Positions 9,248 through 16,894 of a DNA stretch of 64,000 nt are shown here, piece after piece. The notes beneath the pieces are model-generated. The model was given only the letters and a program-made list of their open reading frames with translations, did not search any database and had not been told where the DNA came from. Positions within the stretch are counted from its first letter, which is position 1; each line of letters starts with the position of its first letter. A program made the position numbers and the translations under genes. The stretch is from positions 22,382 to 86,381 of the forward strand of contig JAJVIK010000018.1 of NCBI GenBank assembly GCA_022072055.1. Reading direction: 5' to 3'. The stretch is from a bacterium. Lineage in GTDB: Bacteria > Hinthialibacterota > Hinthialibacteria > OLB16.

Positions 9248-9278
9248 CAGTTGACCACCTCCTTTCCGCGCTACAAAT

Positions 9279-9308
9279 AGCATGGGGCGAAAAGGGGGGG
9301 GATGTCAA
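9279..9308 (-). promoter_or_regulatory. Promoter of the small transcription unit
   Basis: Minus strand: perfect TTGACA (9303-9308), then an 18-nt C- and T-rich spacer and CATGCT (9279-9284) as a weak -10; TATTTG slightly further on is an alternative with too long a spacer. Transcription would begin near 9272, only a few bases before the Shine-Dalgarno. Confidence 0.45.
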
Positions 9309-9328
9309 GAATAAATTTCAGGCGCGCT

Positions 9329-9634
9329 TCAAGTCCCCGACTTCGTCGTTTGAGTCTTCTTCGCCTCTCTCGCTCTGGACTCCACCACCTTCCAGAATTC
9401 CTCGTGGGACAACCCACCGTCACGTCTTATGCTGTTCCTTGATTTGTCGAGGAGGGCTTGGAACCGCGGGGAACGCGCGAGGAGAATGCCTTCCAAGTCT
9501 TCCTCATCCCTGGGCGCGAGCATCACCGCCACGGCGCGCCCATTGCGTGTGATCACAACCGGACCCTCCGCTTTCAGGTCCTCCAAGTAAGCGCTCAGCC
9601 GAGCCTTGACCTCCGCCACTGGGGCAATCCTCAC
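9329..9634 (-). CDS. Phd/YefM-type antitoxin
   Basis: 101 aa. The N-terminal half is a clear Phd/YefM DNA-binding fold: MRIAPVAEVKARLSAYLEDL followed by GPVVITRNGRAVAVMLAPRD. The C-terminal half (about residues 55-101) is charged and is the expected toxin-neutralising region. Its start overlaps the stop of the upstream toxin gene by 4 nt, so the two are translationally coupled. Antitoxins of this type bind the toxin and repress the operon promoter. Here the antitoxin is the second gene, the reverse of the usual order. Family assignment is secure; the target is that of the partner toxin. Confidence 0.9.
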   Translation of the reverse strand: MRIAPVAEVKARLSAYLEDLKAEGPVVITRNGRAVAVMLAPRDEEDLEGILLARSPRFQALLDKSRNSIRRDGGLSHEEFWKVVESRAREAKKTQTTKSGT

Positions 9635-9954
9635 GATCCGTACTCCTCTCCGTCGATATAGAGCCTGTTCCCTCGCTTTTCACCGATGGCAAGGATATGT
9701 ACCTCGCCTTCCGCCTGGTCCACCTCATAGAAGACTCGAAATCTGTTATGGGGGCCGCAACGAATTTCCCAAGTGGATCCAAATGGCGCCCGGTCCACAA
9801 GCGGTTTGCGGTTTCGCGTTCTGAGTGTGGGTGTATAACTGAGATGTTCAGAGATTGCCTCCGCTATTTCACCGTGACGATTGCGCTCGATAGACCGAAG
9901 ATGACCAACAACCCTCTCTGAATAGACCAATGCGAATCGCCTGGTTCGGCCCAT
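9631..9954 (-). CDS. RelE/ParE-family toxin
   Basis: 107 aa. The sequence shows the RelE/ParE fold: a first strand and helix (FALVYSERVVGHLRSIERN), a central basic segment (TRNRKPLVDRAPFGSTWEIR), then RFRVFYEVDQAEGEVHILAIGEK, where the family's core beta-strands and Arg/Tyr residues lie. Proteins of this fold either cut mRNA on the ribosome (RelE) or poison gyrase (ParE); the sequence does not decide which. It is the first gene of a two-gene unit with the Phd-type antitoxin (4-nt overlap). The layout resembles toxin-first higBA-like modules. No promoter was clearly visible upstream. Confidence 0.88.
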   Translation of the reverse strand: MGRTRRFALVYSERVVGHLRSIERNRHGEIAEAISEHLSYTPTLRTRNRKPLVDRAPFGSTWEIRCGPHNRFRVFYEVDQAEGEVHILAIGEKRGNRLYIDGEEYGS

Positions 9955-10004
9955 TGACTAGAATTATAGTCGGTTTGGTTCCTCACGCAATGGCCACGAT
10001 TGGG

Positions 10005-12080
10005 CTATTTGTCGGACCATACGCCCCGCAAAAACTCCCGCGCTTCCTCCAATTTGTCGGTCTGTCGGCACTCCGGGAGGGCATTGAGGAACGCGCGCCC
10101 ATAGCCTTTGGTGTTCACTCGCGAATCCAGGATCGCCACCACCCCTCGGTCACTCTTGCTGCGGATCAAGCGCCCCAGCCCCTGCCGAAACTGCATCACC
10201 GCGTGCGGCACCTGAATGTCGTTGAAGGGATCCCCGCCGCGCTCGCGGCAGAGGCGAATCTTGGCCTCCAAGACCGGATCATCCGGGGACTGAAACGGCA
10301 GCCGGGTGATGATCACCATCTCCAGATCACGGCCTGGCACATCCACCCCTTGCCAGAAGGTCGCCGCCCCGAAAAGGACCGCGCGACCCGCGCTCCGGAA
10401 CGCCTCCAGCATGCGTTCGCGCGAGGCATCCCCCTGCCTCATCACCAGGAGACGCGAGGACTTGCGGTGGCGTTCGAACCTCTTCCGCGCTCCGTATTCC
10501 TCGCAAGGAACGCTGTTCCGAAACAGGTCATGCAGAGCGTTCAAGACCTTGTAGCTGGTGCAGAGCACAAAGGTCCCGCCGCTCGCGGCCTGGACCAGCT
10601 CGATCACCTCGCGGTTCACCTCGGCGGTGTATTCCTCGAAGCGCGCCGGCTCCGGAACATGGGCGGGCAGATACACCATCAGGTTGTTTTTGGTGTCGAA
10701 CGGCGAGGGCAGGCTGAGGGTCTCCGCCCCGTGGGTCCCCAGACGGTCGGCGACAAACCGGAAGTCCCCGCCGGTCGAAAGGGTGGCGGAAACCAGAATG
10801 GTGGACTCAAAGCGCGGATAGAGCTTCTCCTTCAGAATCTCCGCCGGCTCGATGGGGGTGGCGTGAAAAGCGGTGGACGCCGAAGTTTCCGCAAGGCCGC
10901 GCCCGCGCTGCGCAAGCTCCTCGCACCACAACAGCCACGGGGCATCCTCCGGCATCTCCGCCACCTGTTTGGCCTCGGCAAGGGTCCGCTGGAGGCGTTG
11001 AACGTAGCCTTCGCATTCCACCCGGGTCTCCTCGCGCTCGATGCGCTTGAGGATCTGCTTGAGTCCGGCCACGACCTCCGAAAGCGGTTCGATGAAATGC
11101 TCAAGGCCCAGCGCCGCGGTCTCGCGCGAAACCGCGACCCTGGGCTCCCCCTCCAAGACCTTGTCATGCAGCCAGATTAGGGTCTCGAGGAAACGTTGTT
11201 CGGCGAAACGGACTCGATCCAGAAGGCCCAACCGCTGCTCAATGGGGAGCTCGATCAGCGATCCCACCAGGCAGCCCTTGCCGTCCTTCCCGCGCAAGCC
11301 CTCGAACACCCGGCGGAGCGCGCGATAGGAGAACTCGATCCCCAAGCAATCCGAGGCGGTGCTGTCCAGGGTGTGGGCTTCGTCGATCACCAGAATCTGA
11401 CATTCGGGCAGGTACTCCCAATCCGCCATCAGGTTCGCGAACAGCAGGTGGTGATTGGCGACCAGGACTTGGGCGTAGGTCTGGCGACGGCGCGCCTTTT
11501 GATAGAAGCACTCCCCGCCCCGTCCGCAGTCTTGCCCCGCGCAAAGCTCCGAGACTCGGCACACCTGATGCCAGGTGGCGTTCGAGACCGGAAACTCGAT
11601 CTCGGAGCGCAGCCCCCCGCGACTCCCCTCCGCCCAAGTCCGGATGTTCGCCACCTCGGCGAGATCGGCGAAGAGCTCCTCTTGTCCGGTGGTGGGAACC
11701 GCCGCGAGCCGCCGCTCGCACAGGTAATTCTCCGCGCCCAGACACAGCGCGAAATTGAAATCGACACCCAGGTGACGCTTGAGGAAGGGGAGCTCTTTCT
11801 CCATGAGCTGGTGCTGGAGGGTCTTGGTTCCGGTGGCGACAAAGACCCGCTTCTCCTCGGCCACCGCCTTGAGGATCAGCGGGACCAGATAGGCAAGCGA
11901 TTTCCCCACCCCCGTGCCCGCCTCGAGCATCAAGATCTTCTTCCCGTTGGCGGCCTCGGCCACGGCGTGGGCCATGGTGAGCTGCTCCGGACGGAACTCA
12001 TGGCGCGGCAGGCGGAGTGAAAGGGTTCCCTCCTCGCCGAAAAACCGGGTGATCTCTTCAGCTAGCGCGCGGAATCGCAT
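10005..12080 (-). CDS. dinG: DinG/YoaA-type XPD-like DNA helicase
   Basis: 691 aa, superfamily 2 helicase of the DinG/YoaA group. Walker A is EAGTGVGKSLAYLVP (about residues 54-68); four cysteines typical of the Fe-S cluster lie between helicase motifs (ENYLCERR, HQVCRVSELCAGQDC, GECFYQK); motif II is VIDEAHTLD; motif VI is QGLGRLIRSKSDRG. These enzymes unwind 5'-3', act on forked DNA, D-loops and R-loops, and serve in DNA repair. There is no N-terminal exonuclease domain, so it is the short YoaA-like form. It begins with ATG at 12080, next to a palindromic repeat, and is divergent from gmhA. No regulatory site was recognised. Confidence 0.9.
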   Translation of the reverse strand: MRFRALAEEITRFFGEEGTLSLRLPRHEFRPEQLTMAHAVAEAANGKKILMLEAGTGVGKSLAYLVPLILKAVAEEKRVFVATGTKTLQHQLMEKELPFLKRHLGVDFNFALCLGAENYLCERRLAAVPTTGQEELFADLAEVANIRTWAEGSRGGLRSEIEFPVSNATWHQVCRVSELCAGQDCGRGGECFYQKARRRQTYAQVLVANHHLLFANLMADWEYLPECQILVIDEAHTLDSTASDCLGIEFSYRALRRVFEGLRGKDGKGCLVGSLIELPIEQRLGLLDRVRFAEQRFLETLIWLHDKVLEGEPRVAVSRETAALGLEHFIEPLSEVVAGLKQILKRIEREETRVECEGYVQRLQRTLAEAKQVAEMPEDAPWLLWCEELAQRGRGLAETSASTAFHATPIEPAEILKEKLYPRFESTILVSATLSTGGDFRFVADRLGTHGAETLSLPSPFDTKNNLMVYLPAHVPEPARFEEYTAEVNREVIELVQAASGGTFVLCTSYKVLNALHDLFRNSVPCEEYGARKRFERHRKSSRLLVMRQGDASRERMLEAFRSAGRAVLFGAATFWQGVDVPGRDLEMVIITRLPFQSPDDPVLEAKIRLCRERGGDPFNDIQVPHAVMQFRQGLGRLIRSKSDRGVVAILDSRVNTKGYGRAFLNALPECRQTDKLEEAREFLRGVWSDK

Positions 12081-12096
12081 GGGAAGGGAGCATCCT

Positions 12097-12182
12097 AACC
12101 CTCACCCCGACCCTCTCCCAAGGGGGAGAGGGAGACTTTAACCTCCCGCGTGGGAGAAGGTCGGCGCGCCGCGCCGGATGAG
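12097..12182. repeat. Palindromic interspersed repeat (REP-like, CCCTCTCCC type)
   Basis: Between dinG and gmhA lies a compact set of nested inverted repeats: CCCTCTCCC (12109-12117) with GGGAGAGGG (12122-12130) around AAGG; CCGACC (12105-12110) with GGTCGG (12157-12162); and the outer CCCTCA (12097-12102) with TGAGGG (12177-12182). This matches a widespread class of short intergenic elements in GC-rich bacteria. It differs in sequence from the REPs at 19.6-20.4 kb. Confidence 0.6.
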
Positions 12183-12205
12183 GGAGAGCAAAGGAGAAGC
12201 TTTCG

Positions 12206-12772
12206 ATGTCGTCCGCACCCACGTTGGAGTCCTTGATTGAAGCGTCCAAGAAGAGCCTGGATTCCCTGAAGTCCATTGAAGGCACGGTCACCGCAGCCGC
12301 CAAGGCCACCGCCGACCGTCTGGCCGCCGGTTCCAAGATCCTCATCGCGGGCAATGGCGGGAGCTGTTCGCAGGCGATGCACTTCGCGGGCGAGATCATC
12401 GGGCGCTTTCGGAACAACCGCCGTCCCTACCCCGCCATCGCGCTGGGAACGGACACCGCCTCAACCACCTGTATCTTGAACGACTTCGGGGCGGATGTGC
12501 TCTTCGCGCGTCAGGTGGAGGGGCTCGGCCAGCCGGGAGATGTCTTCATCGGACTCACCACCAGTGGGACCAGCCCAAACGTGGTGGCCGCGCTCAAGGC
12601 GGCCAGGGAGCGTGGGCTGATAACCATCGGATGGCTTGGGCGCGATGGAGGAACGGCGAAGGACTTGTGCGATTACGCGATCATAGTGCCGGGGACCGAC
12701 ACGGGTCGGATTCAGGAGGCGCACCTCCTGATCCTCCATTACTTCGCTGAGTGGGTGGAGGCGTTGGGGTAA
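12206..12772 (+). CDS. gmhA: Sedoheptulose-7-phosphate isomerase (SIS domain)
   Basis: 188 aa. The start follows AAAGGAG with good spacing. The protein has the GmhA signature GNGGSCSQAMHFAGEIIGRF near residues 48-67, then TGIALGTD-like ALGTDTASTTCILND and the SIS loop GLTTSGTSPNVV, and a C-terminal helix with EAHLLILHYFAEWVE. GmhA converts sedoheptulose 7-phosphate to D-glycero-D-manno-heptose 7-phosphate, the first step in ADP-heptose synthesis for the LPS core or surface glycans, in the cytoplasm as a tetramer. The other heptose genes (hldE, gmhB, hldD) are not in the window. Its presence supports a Gram-negative-type envelope. DiaA-like proteins are close relatives, but the GNGGS...GRF pattern favours GmhA. 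Confidence 0.88.
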   Translation: MSSAPTLESLIEASKKSLDSLKSIEGTVTAAAKATADRLAAGSKILIAGNGGSCSQAMHFAGEIIGRFRNNRRPYPAIALGTDTASTTCILNDFGADVLFARQVEGLGQPGDVFIGLTTSGTSPNVVAALKAARERGLITIGWLGRDGGTAKDLCDYAIIVPGTDTGRIQEAHLLILHYFAEWVEALG

Positions 12773-12789
12773 TCCTGGCGCCCTTTTTC

Positions 12790-13821
12790 TTATCGGTTCC
12801 CCCCCCTCGGGCCGTTCCTCGGCGGGCGTCTTCCACCGCGCTGTTGCGGACGGCGCGGGCCGGGGCGACGCTCCCCGCCGGGTTGCGCGGTCTTGAGAAG
12901 ACGCTCCAAGTCCTCCTCGCTCATCGAGCGCGGATAGACCACCACAAAGCGCGAGCCCTCCTCCCCCACGCTCTCCGTGGCCACCTCCTCATGGTCCTGA
13001 AGCTGGACATGCACCAGCCTGCGGTCCTGCGGGTTCATCGGCTTGAGGCTGAACGGCCGCCCGGATTGCATCACCCGCTCGGCGGCCCGCTCCGCGATCT
13101 CCGAAACAGTCCGCTCATGGCTCTCATTGTAGCCATCGATGTCGATGAGGACCTTCTTCTTGTGGTCGCGGTCCTCATTGAGGATGCGCGAAACCAGGTA
13201 CTGAACCGAGCCGAGTGTTCGCCCGCGACGACCGATGAGCTGCCCGACATCCTCCCCGCCGACACGCAGATTGACCGCGCGGGCATCTTCCTCCACCTCG
13301 ATCTTGACCTGGACACCCAGGTGGTCGGAGATGGTTCGGAGCACTTCGGCGGCCTGCGCCCCAAGCGGCTCGCCGATATCTCCGGCGGCGCCGTCGGTGA
13401 CCTCGGACCTTCGTGGTTCGGGGGCGGGCCTCGGAGCCGGGGCCGGACGCGGTGGGGCGGGCTTGGGGGGGCTCGCCTTGCCCTGGGGCGCGCCCTGCGG
13501 CCGGCGCGCCTCGCGTTGTTCGTTCCGCGAGGGGCGCTGCTCACGCGGCTCCCTCGGCTGCTCACGGCGCGGTCGCTCGGCCTCCCGTTCCTTTCCCCTG
13601 GATCGCGGAGCCTCCCTCGGCGCGGGGGCGGAAGCGGCGCGCGACCCCTTGAGCGGGGTCACTCGCACACGCGCCTCGCGGCGTCCAAACATCCCAAACA
13701 AACCGGGAGACTCGATCTGGAGGATGTCCACCTGAACCTCGTCGCGCGAAAGCGCAAGCTCGCGCAGGGCCTCTTCGATGGCGAGATCGACTGTCTTACC
13801 TGTCTTTTCGATCGATGGCAT
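12790..13821 (-). CDS. jag: KhpB/Jag RNA-binding protein
   Basis: 343 aa with the full Jag layout: Jag-N domain (about residues 1-52, including ESPGLFGMFGRREARVRV), a long basic Pro/Arg/Glu linker (about 55-155), a KH domain with the nucleic-acid loop LIGRRGRTLGSVQYLVSR, an R3H domain (MNPQDRRLVHVQLQDHEEV) and an Arg/Gly-rich tail. KhpB binds RNA, usually as a heterodimer with KhpA, and affects cell division and envelope synthesis in other bacteria. It is the last gene of the conserved rpmH-rnpA-yidD-yidC-jag cluster and lies 48 bases after yidC. The usual next gene, mnmE, is absent; gmhA converges on it instead. Confidence 0.92.
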   Translation of the reverse strand: MPSIEKTGKTVDLAIEEALRELALSRDEVQVDILQIESPGLFGMFGRREARVRVTPLKGSRAASAPAPREAPRSRGKEREAERPRREQPREPREQRPSRNEQREARRPQGAPQGKASPPKPAPPRPAPAPRPAPEPRRSEVTDGAAGDIGEPLGAQAAEVLRTISDHLGVQVKIEVEEDARAVNLRVGGEDVGQLIGRRGRTLGSVQYLVSRILNEDRDHKKKVLIDIDGYNESHERTVSEIAERAAERVMQSGRPFSLKPMNPQDRRLVHVQLQDHEEVATESVGEEGSRFVVVYPRSMSEEDLERLLKTAQPGGERRPGPRRPQQRGGRRPPRNGPRGGNR

Positions 13822-13869
13822 CGTGGGTTTGATTCCTTTCTTGCCCGGATCCTGAAACCTTCGGGCGAA

Positions 13870-15984
13870 TCATGACTTGGCCGTCTTCTTACGGCCCGGC
13901 TTGGCGGTTTTGCGCATCGGCGCCTGCCGCGGAGCCACCTTGGAAGCGGGGGCTCCCTCCGCCTCATCCCCCTCATCCTCGGGCGGGGACTCCCCGTTCG
14001 CGGCGCCCGCCGCGGCCGCCGCCACCGCCGCCGGAGAGGCCGAATGCCCGAGATGCTCCATGATCTTCTGCTGGATGATCTGAGTCACATTGTTGGTCAA
14101 CCAATACAGCACCAGCCCGCTGGAGAAATGGTACAGAATGAAGAAGAAGAACCCGGTCATCATCATCATCATGCGGGCCTGGCTCGGATCGGGCATGATC
14201 TTCTTCTGATCGTGCATCTGCCACAGCGAGACCGCGGTCATGATCGCCGGCAGGATGTTGATCGCGTTCCCCAGAAACGGCAGCGGATAGGGGACAAAGA
14301 AGGTCATGTCCGGCAGCGACAAATCCGGTATCCACAGGAACGGCGCCCCGCGCAGGTCAATCGAGGATTGGATCGTGCGATAAAGCGCGATGAAGATCGG
14401 AATCTGCGCGAGCATCGGCAGGCAACCGCTCGCGGGATTGACCCCATGCTTCTTCCAGAGCTTCATCTGCTCCTGCGAAAGACGTTGTTGATCATCCTTG
14501 AACTTTTCCTTGAGCTCGGCGATCTTGGGCTGGAGAATCGCCATCTTCTTCTGCATCTGGGCCTGCTTGTAGCTCAGCGGGTAGAGCACGATCTTGGAGA
14601 GCACGCAGAGCAGGATGATCGCCACCCCATAGCTCGGGATGACCGAGTGGAACATCTTGAGCAGAACCTCGAGCAACCTGCAAATCGCGTCAAACCACGA
14701 GTCATACACCACCCGCTCCAGTCCGCCGCCGAGCCGGGTGAGCGACTCGGTCAGCTTCGGACCGGCATAGACCGCGAAGGTTTGCGGTTCGCTCGAAAAC
14801 GGCGCCACCAGGCCCACCCCCATGCGTGTGTCCACGGGGGGACGGCGGCGGATATCGTTGATCAGATACGCCCCCTGGATCCCCGCGCCGCGAGGAACCA
14901 GCGCGGCGATGAAGTAGCGGGTCTCAATGCTGACCCAATCGACTCGCCCCTCCAGCGGCTGACGGTATTCATCGCCGACTCCGGCTTCCAGCGCGTGGTC
15001 ACGGAGGGTCTGCGCGTGGGTCGGGGACTGCATCGAATCGTTGAGGAGCGCACGCAGCAGATTCTCCTCCTGCGCTCCGGGGTAATGGAACGGAAGGTGC
15101 GCCAACCCATCCGGCCAGCGCAGCATCCAATGGCGCCCGAATTTCTCCTGGAAGGGGCCCAGCCCGCCGGGAGACGAGAACTGGGTTTCCACCTCGAACT
15201 GAAGCTTGTCCCCCGAGAAAGCGAACCGTTTGAGGATCGAAAGCCCCGATGCAGTCATGGCGGTGAAGACCAATTCGGAACTCGCGCCCGGCACCAGGTT
15301 CAATGACTCGGCGGAAGCCTCATAGAGGACCCCCCGATCCGAGGCGTCCGCGCCGAACAGAATCGCCATCGGATACTCCGCCGTGTCGACATAATCCGGG
15401 ATCAACTCGACCCAGGCCTGCTCCGGGATGTCCTCGCCGGGAGCATAGTGCTCCTTCCCGCGTGTTTTGGTTCGCTGCTTCAGTTCGGCCACTCGCTCCT
15501 GCCAGAAATCGCGCAGGATCGGCACAGCGGCGGAGTCGCGCTGGGATTCGAGCAGGCGAAGGGGAGGGTCAATTTCAGCGTAATGCTTGAGCTTGAGGGA
15601 GCGCAAAGAGGCCCCCTCGCTTGAAAACACCCAGCGCGCGAGCGGAGTGTCCACGACAATCTCTCGCTTGGCGGGTTTCGGTTCGGCTTGGGCAAGGACA
15701 TCGGATCCCGCCCCGATCTTCGGCGAGGCGGCCATGGCGGGAGCGCTTGGACGCGCGGTCGCCTCGGAAATTTCGGCTGGAGCCGATGCCTCCTCAACCT
15801 CCGCCGGCGCCAGTTGCGGCGGGTGATCCCCCGCCAAGCGCGGGATATGCGGCTCCTTCGGACCCGAGGGGGGCGCGGTTTTGGGGGCGAAGAACAGGGT
15901 GAAGAAGATCGAGATCGCCACGCACAGCGTGGTGGCCAAAATCAGGCGCTTCTCGGGGGAAAGCTTGGTCAGGAATTCGCTCAT
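13870..15984 (-). CDS. yidC: Membrane protein insertase YidC
   Basis: About 704 aa from ATG 15982-15984 (MSEFLTKLSPEKRLILATTL). This is the Gram-negative form: a first membrane helix, a large periplasmic beta-sandwich domain (about residues 60-400), then the conserved five-helix insertase core. Core landmarks are YGVAIILLCVLSKIVLYPL, the cytoplasmic coiled coil KKMAILQPKIAELKEKFKDD, NPASGCLPMLAQIPIFIALY and a last helix before an Ala- and Lys-rich tail. YidC inserts proteins into the inner membrane alone or with SecYEG. Its start overlaps the yidD stop in the form TGATG, so the two are translationally coupled. Upstream in-frame codons to 16122 encode non-conserved sequence that overlaps yidD. 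Confidence 0.95.
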   Translation of the reverse strand: MSEFLTKLSPEKRLILATTLCVAISIFFTLFFAPKTAPPSGPKEPHIPRLAGDHPPQLAPAEVEEASAPAEISEATARPSAPAMAASPKIGAGSDVLAQAEPKPAKREIVVDTPLARWVFSSEGASLRSLKLKHYAEIDPPLRLLESQRDSAAVPILRDFWQERVAELKQRTKTRGKEHYAPGEDIPEQAWVELIPDYVDTAEYPMAILFGADASDRGVLYEASAESLNLVPGASSELVFTAMTASGLSILKRFAFSGDKLQFEVETQFSSPGGLGPFQEKFGRHWMLRWPDGLAHLPFHYPGAQEENLLRALLNDSMQSPTHAQTLRDHALEAGVGDEYRQPLEGRVDWVSIETRYFIAALVPRGAGIQGAYLINDIRRRPPVDTRMGVGLVAPFSSEPQTFAVYAGPKLTESLTRLGGGLERVVYDSWFDAICRLLEVLLKMFHSVIPSYGVAIILLCVLSKIVLYPLSYKQAQMQKKMAILQPKIAELKEKFKDDQQRLSQEQMKLWKKHGVNPASGCLPMLAQIPIFIALYRTIQSSIDLRGAPFLWIPDLSLPDMTFFVPYPLPFLGNAINILPAIMTAVSLWQMHDQKKIMPDPSQARMMMMMTGFFFFILYHFSSGLVLYWLTNNVTQIIQQKIMEHLGHSASPAAVAAAAAGAANGESPPEDEGDEAEGAPASKVAPRQAPMRKTAKPGRKKTAKS

Positions 15985-16199
15985 CAGACCGGGTCTGCTC
16001 CACCAGGATGGAAGGGGTGGCAGCGCCCGATTCGGCACACAGCCATCCAGCCCCCGCGCCAAGGGCCATACAAAGTGATTGCTTGCCAGGCGTATACCGA
16101 GCAGGTGGGATGATACCGGCAAGCGGTGATCCAGGTGGGTCGCACCAGACGGTAAAGGCGGATCATGGCGACCATCGCGGACGCCAAGAGGTCAGACAT
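15984..16199 (-). CDS. yidD: Membrane protein insertion efficiency factor YidD
   Basis: 71 aa. It shows the family hallmarks: MIRLYRLVRPTWITACRYHP, TCSVYAWQAI with conserved Cys and Tyr, GPWRGGWMAVCRIGRCHPFH and the end GGADPV. YidD is a small amphipathic membrane-associated protein that helps YidC-dependent insertion. The gene sits between rnpA and yidC as in most bacteria, and its stop codon overlaps the yidC ATG. No separate promoter was seen in the 92 bases upstream, so it is read from the rpmH promoter. Confidence 0.95.
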   Translation of the reverse strand: MSDLLASAMVAMIRLYRLVRPTWITACRYHPTCSVYAWQAITLYGPWRGGWMAVCRIGRCHPFHPGGADPV

Positions 16200-16291
16200 G
16201 AATCTATAGCGCTCTTTCTTCCGTTCGGAGCGCGCGTGGTTTCAAGCCGGGAGGTCAGACAGCTGGGCTGGTGAAGCGGGGCCTTTCGCCT

Positions 16292-16663
16292 TCAGGAAGG
16301 GAATAGCCCCAGCGCCCTTGCCGCCTCGAGAAACTCGCCGCGCAGCTCTTGGGATGATGTCACTCCCCCCTTGGGCGAAATCCGGACCACAAGGTCCACG
16401 GATTCCCCGAGTGGGAGAATATCGAGGCGGAAGGTTTCGCGCAAAACCCGTTTTAGCCGATTGCGATCATGCGCCTTCCCCACCGCGCGTCCCGCGACCA
16501 ACCCCAACCGTGCGTGTCCCCGATCATTGGAAAGGGCGCTGAGAGTGAGGGTCCGCCTCCGGCACTGTTTGCCGGACTTGAGCACGCGACCAAAATCTTT
16601 GGCGGATAGGAGCCGGACCTCTCGGGGGAAACGGAATCGCGCCCCAGCCGGGGAGCCGATCAG
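16292..16663 (-). CDS. rnpA: Ribonuclease P protein component (start uncertain)
   Basis: The conserved RnpA sequence begins at [20 protein letters not shown] and contains [27 protein letters not shown], of which the segment [13 protein letters not shown] is the RNR signature that binds the RNA subunit. Counted from a CTG at 16661-16663 that overlaps the rpmH stop (CTGA), the protein has 123 aa, a usual RnpA length. No standard ATG/GTG with a good Shine-Dalgarno lies just upstream. The frame stays open to a TTG at 16829-16831, passing through all of rpmH in another frame, as in Thermus, where the long form is real. The start is therefore undecided: short coupled form or long nested form. Confidence 0.9.
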   Translation of the reverse strand: MIGSPAGARFRFPREVRLLSAKDFGRVLKSGKQCRRRTLTLSALSNDRGHARLGLVAGRAVGKAHDRNRLKRVLRETFRLDILPLGESVDLVVRISPKGGVTSSQELRGEFLEAARALGLFPS

Positions 16664-16797
16664 ACCGGAGTCAGACGGTGGCGTCCCTTGCGCCGACGGC
16701 TCTTGAGGACTTCCCGTCCCCCTCGGGTCGCCATCCGGGCGCGGAATCCGTGGGTCCGCTTGCGTTTCAAGCGGGTGGGTCTGAATGTGGGCTGCAC
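16660..16797 (-). CDS. rpmH: 50S ribosomal protein L34
   Basis: 45 aa, from GTG 16795-16797 to stop 16660-16662: begins with [20 protein letters not shown] and continues [19 protein letters not shown], which is L34 almost residue for residue. GTG is the only possible start because an in-frame TGA lies three codons upstream. A GAGGTGAAGG stretch precedes it. L34 is a small basic protein of the large ribosomal subunit. It is the first gene of the rpmH-rnpA-yidD-yidC-jag cluster, driven by a strong promoter (16841-16869). The gene lies completely inside an open extension of the rnpA frame. Confidence 0.95.
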   Translation of the reverse strand: MQPTFRPTRLKRKRTHGFRARMATRGGREVLKSRRRKGRHRLTPV

Positions 16798-16840
16798 GAG
16801 CCTTCACCTCGATTTGTTTTCTTTGGGTCAATCCGGCTCA

Positions 16841-16869
16841 TATCTACCGGCTGAACGGGCGGGTGTCAA
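16841..16869 (-). promoter_or_regulatory. Sigma-70 promoter of the rpmH cluster
   Basis: Minus strand: TTGACA (16864-16869), 17-nt spacer, TAGATA (16841-16846). Near consensus. Transcription should start close to 16834, giving a leader of roughly 37 nt before the rpmH GTG and placing the far-upstream rnpA TTG (16831) almost at the transcript start. Confidence 0.8.
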
Positions 16870-16894
16870 GGGGAGGGGGCGACCTAGCCCCCCC

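Larger units (their letters stand above)
9005..9272 (-). ncRNA. Candidate short structured transcript (about 265 nt)
   Basis: This 352-base stretch between the Phd antitoxin and the Wzz-like gene holds no conventional gene. It has a TTGACA promoter at its start, an extended Shine-Dalgarno, a 27-codon frame, a Shine-Dalgarno/anti-Shine-Dalgarno pair about 100 nt apart, a GCCCTCC/GGAGGGC hairpin, a CCGGGG/CCCCGG hairpin and a terminator. Together these suggest an independent regulated small RNA or small-protein mRNA. The transcript limits are inferred from the promoter and terminator. Confidence 0.4.

Noticed and set aside
10005-11180. Plus-strand open frame opposite the DinG-type helicase
   Set aside because: The helicase motifs are complete on the minus strand; the plus frame has no recognisable protein character.
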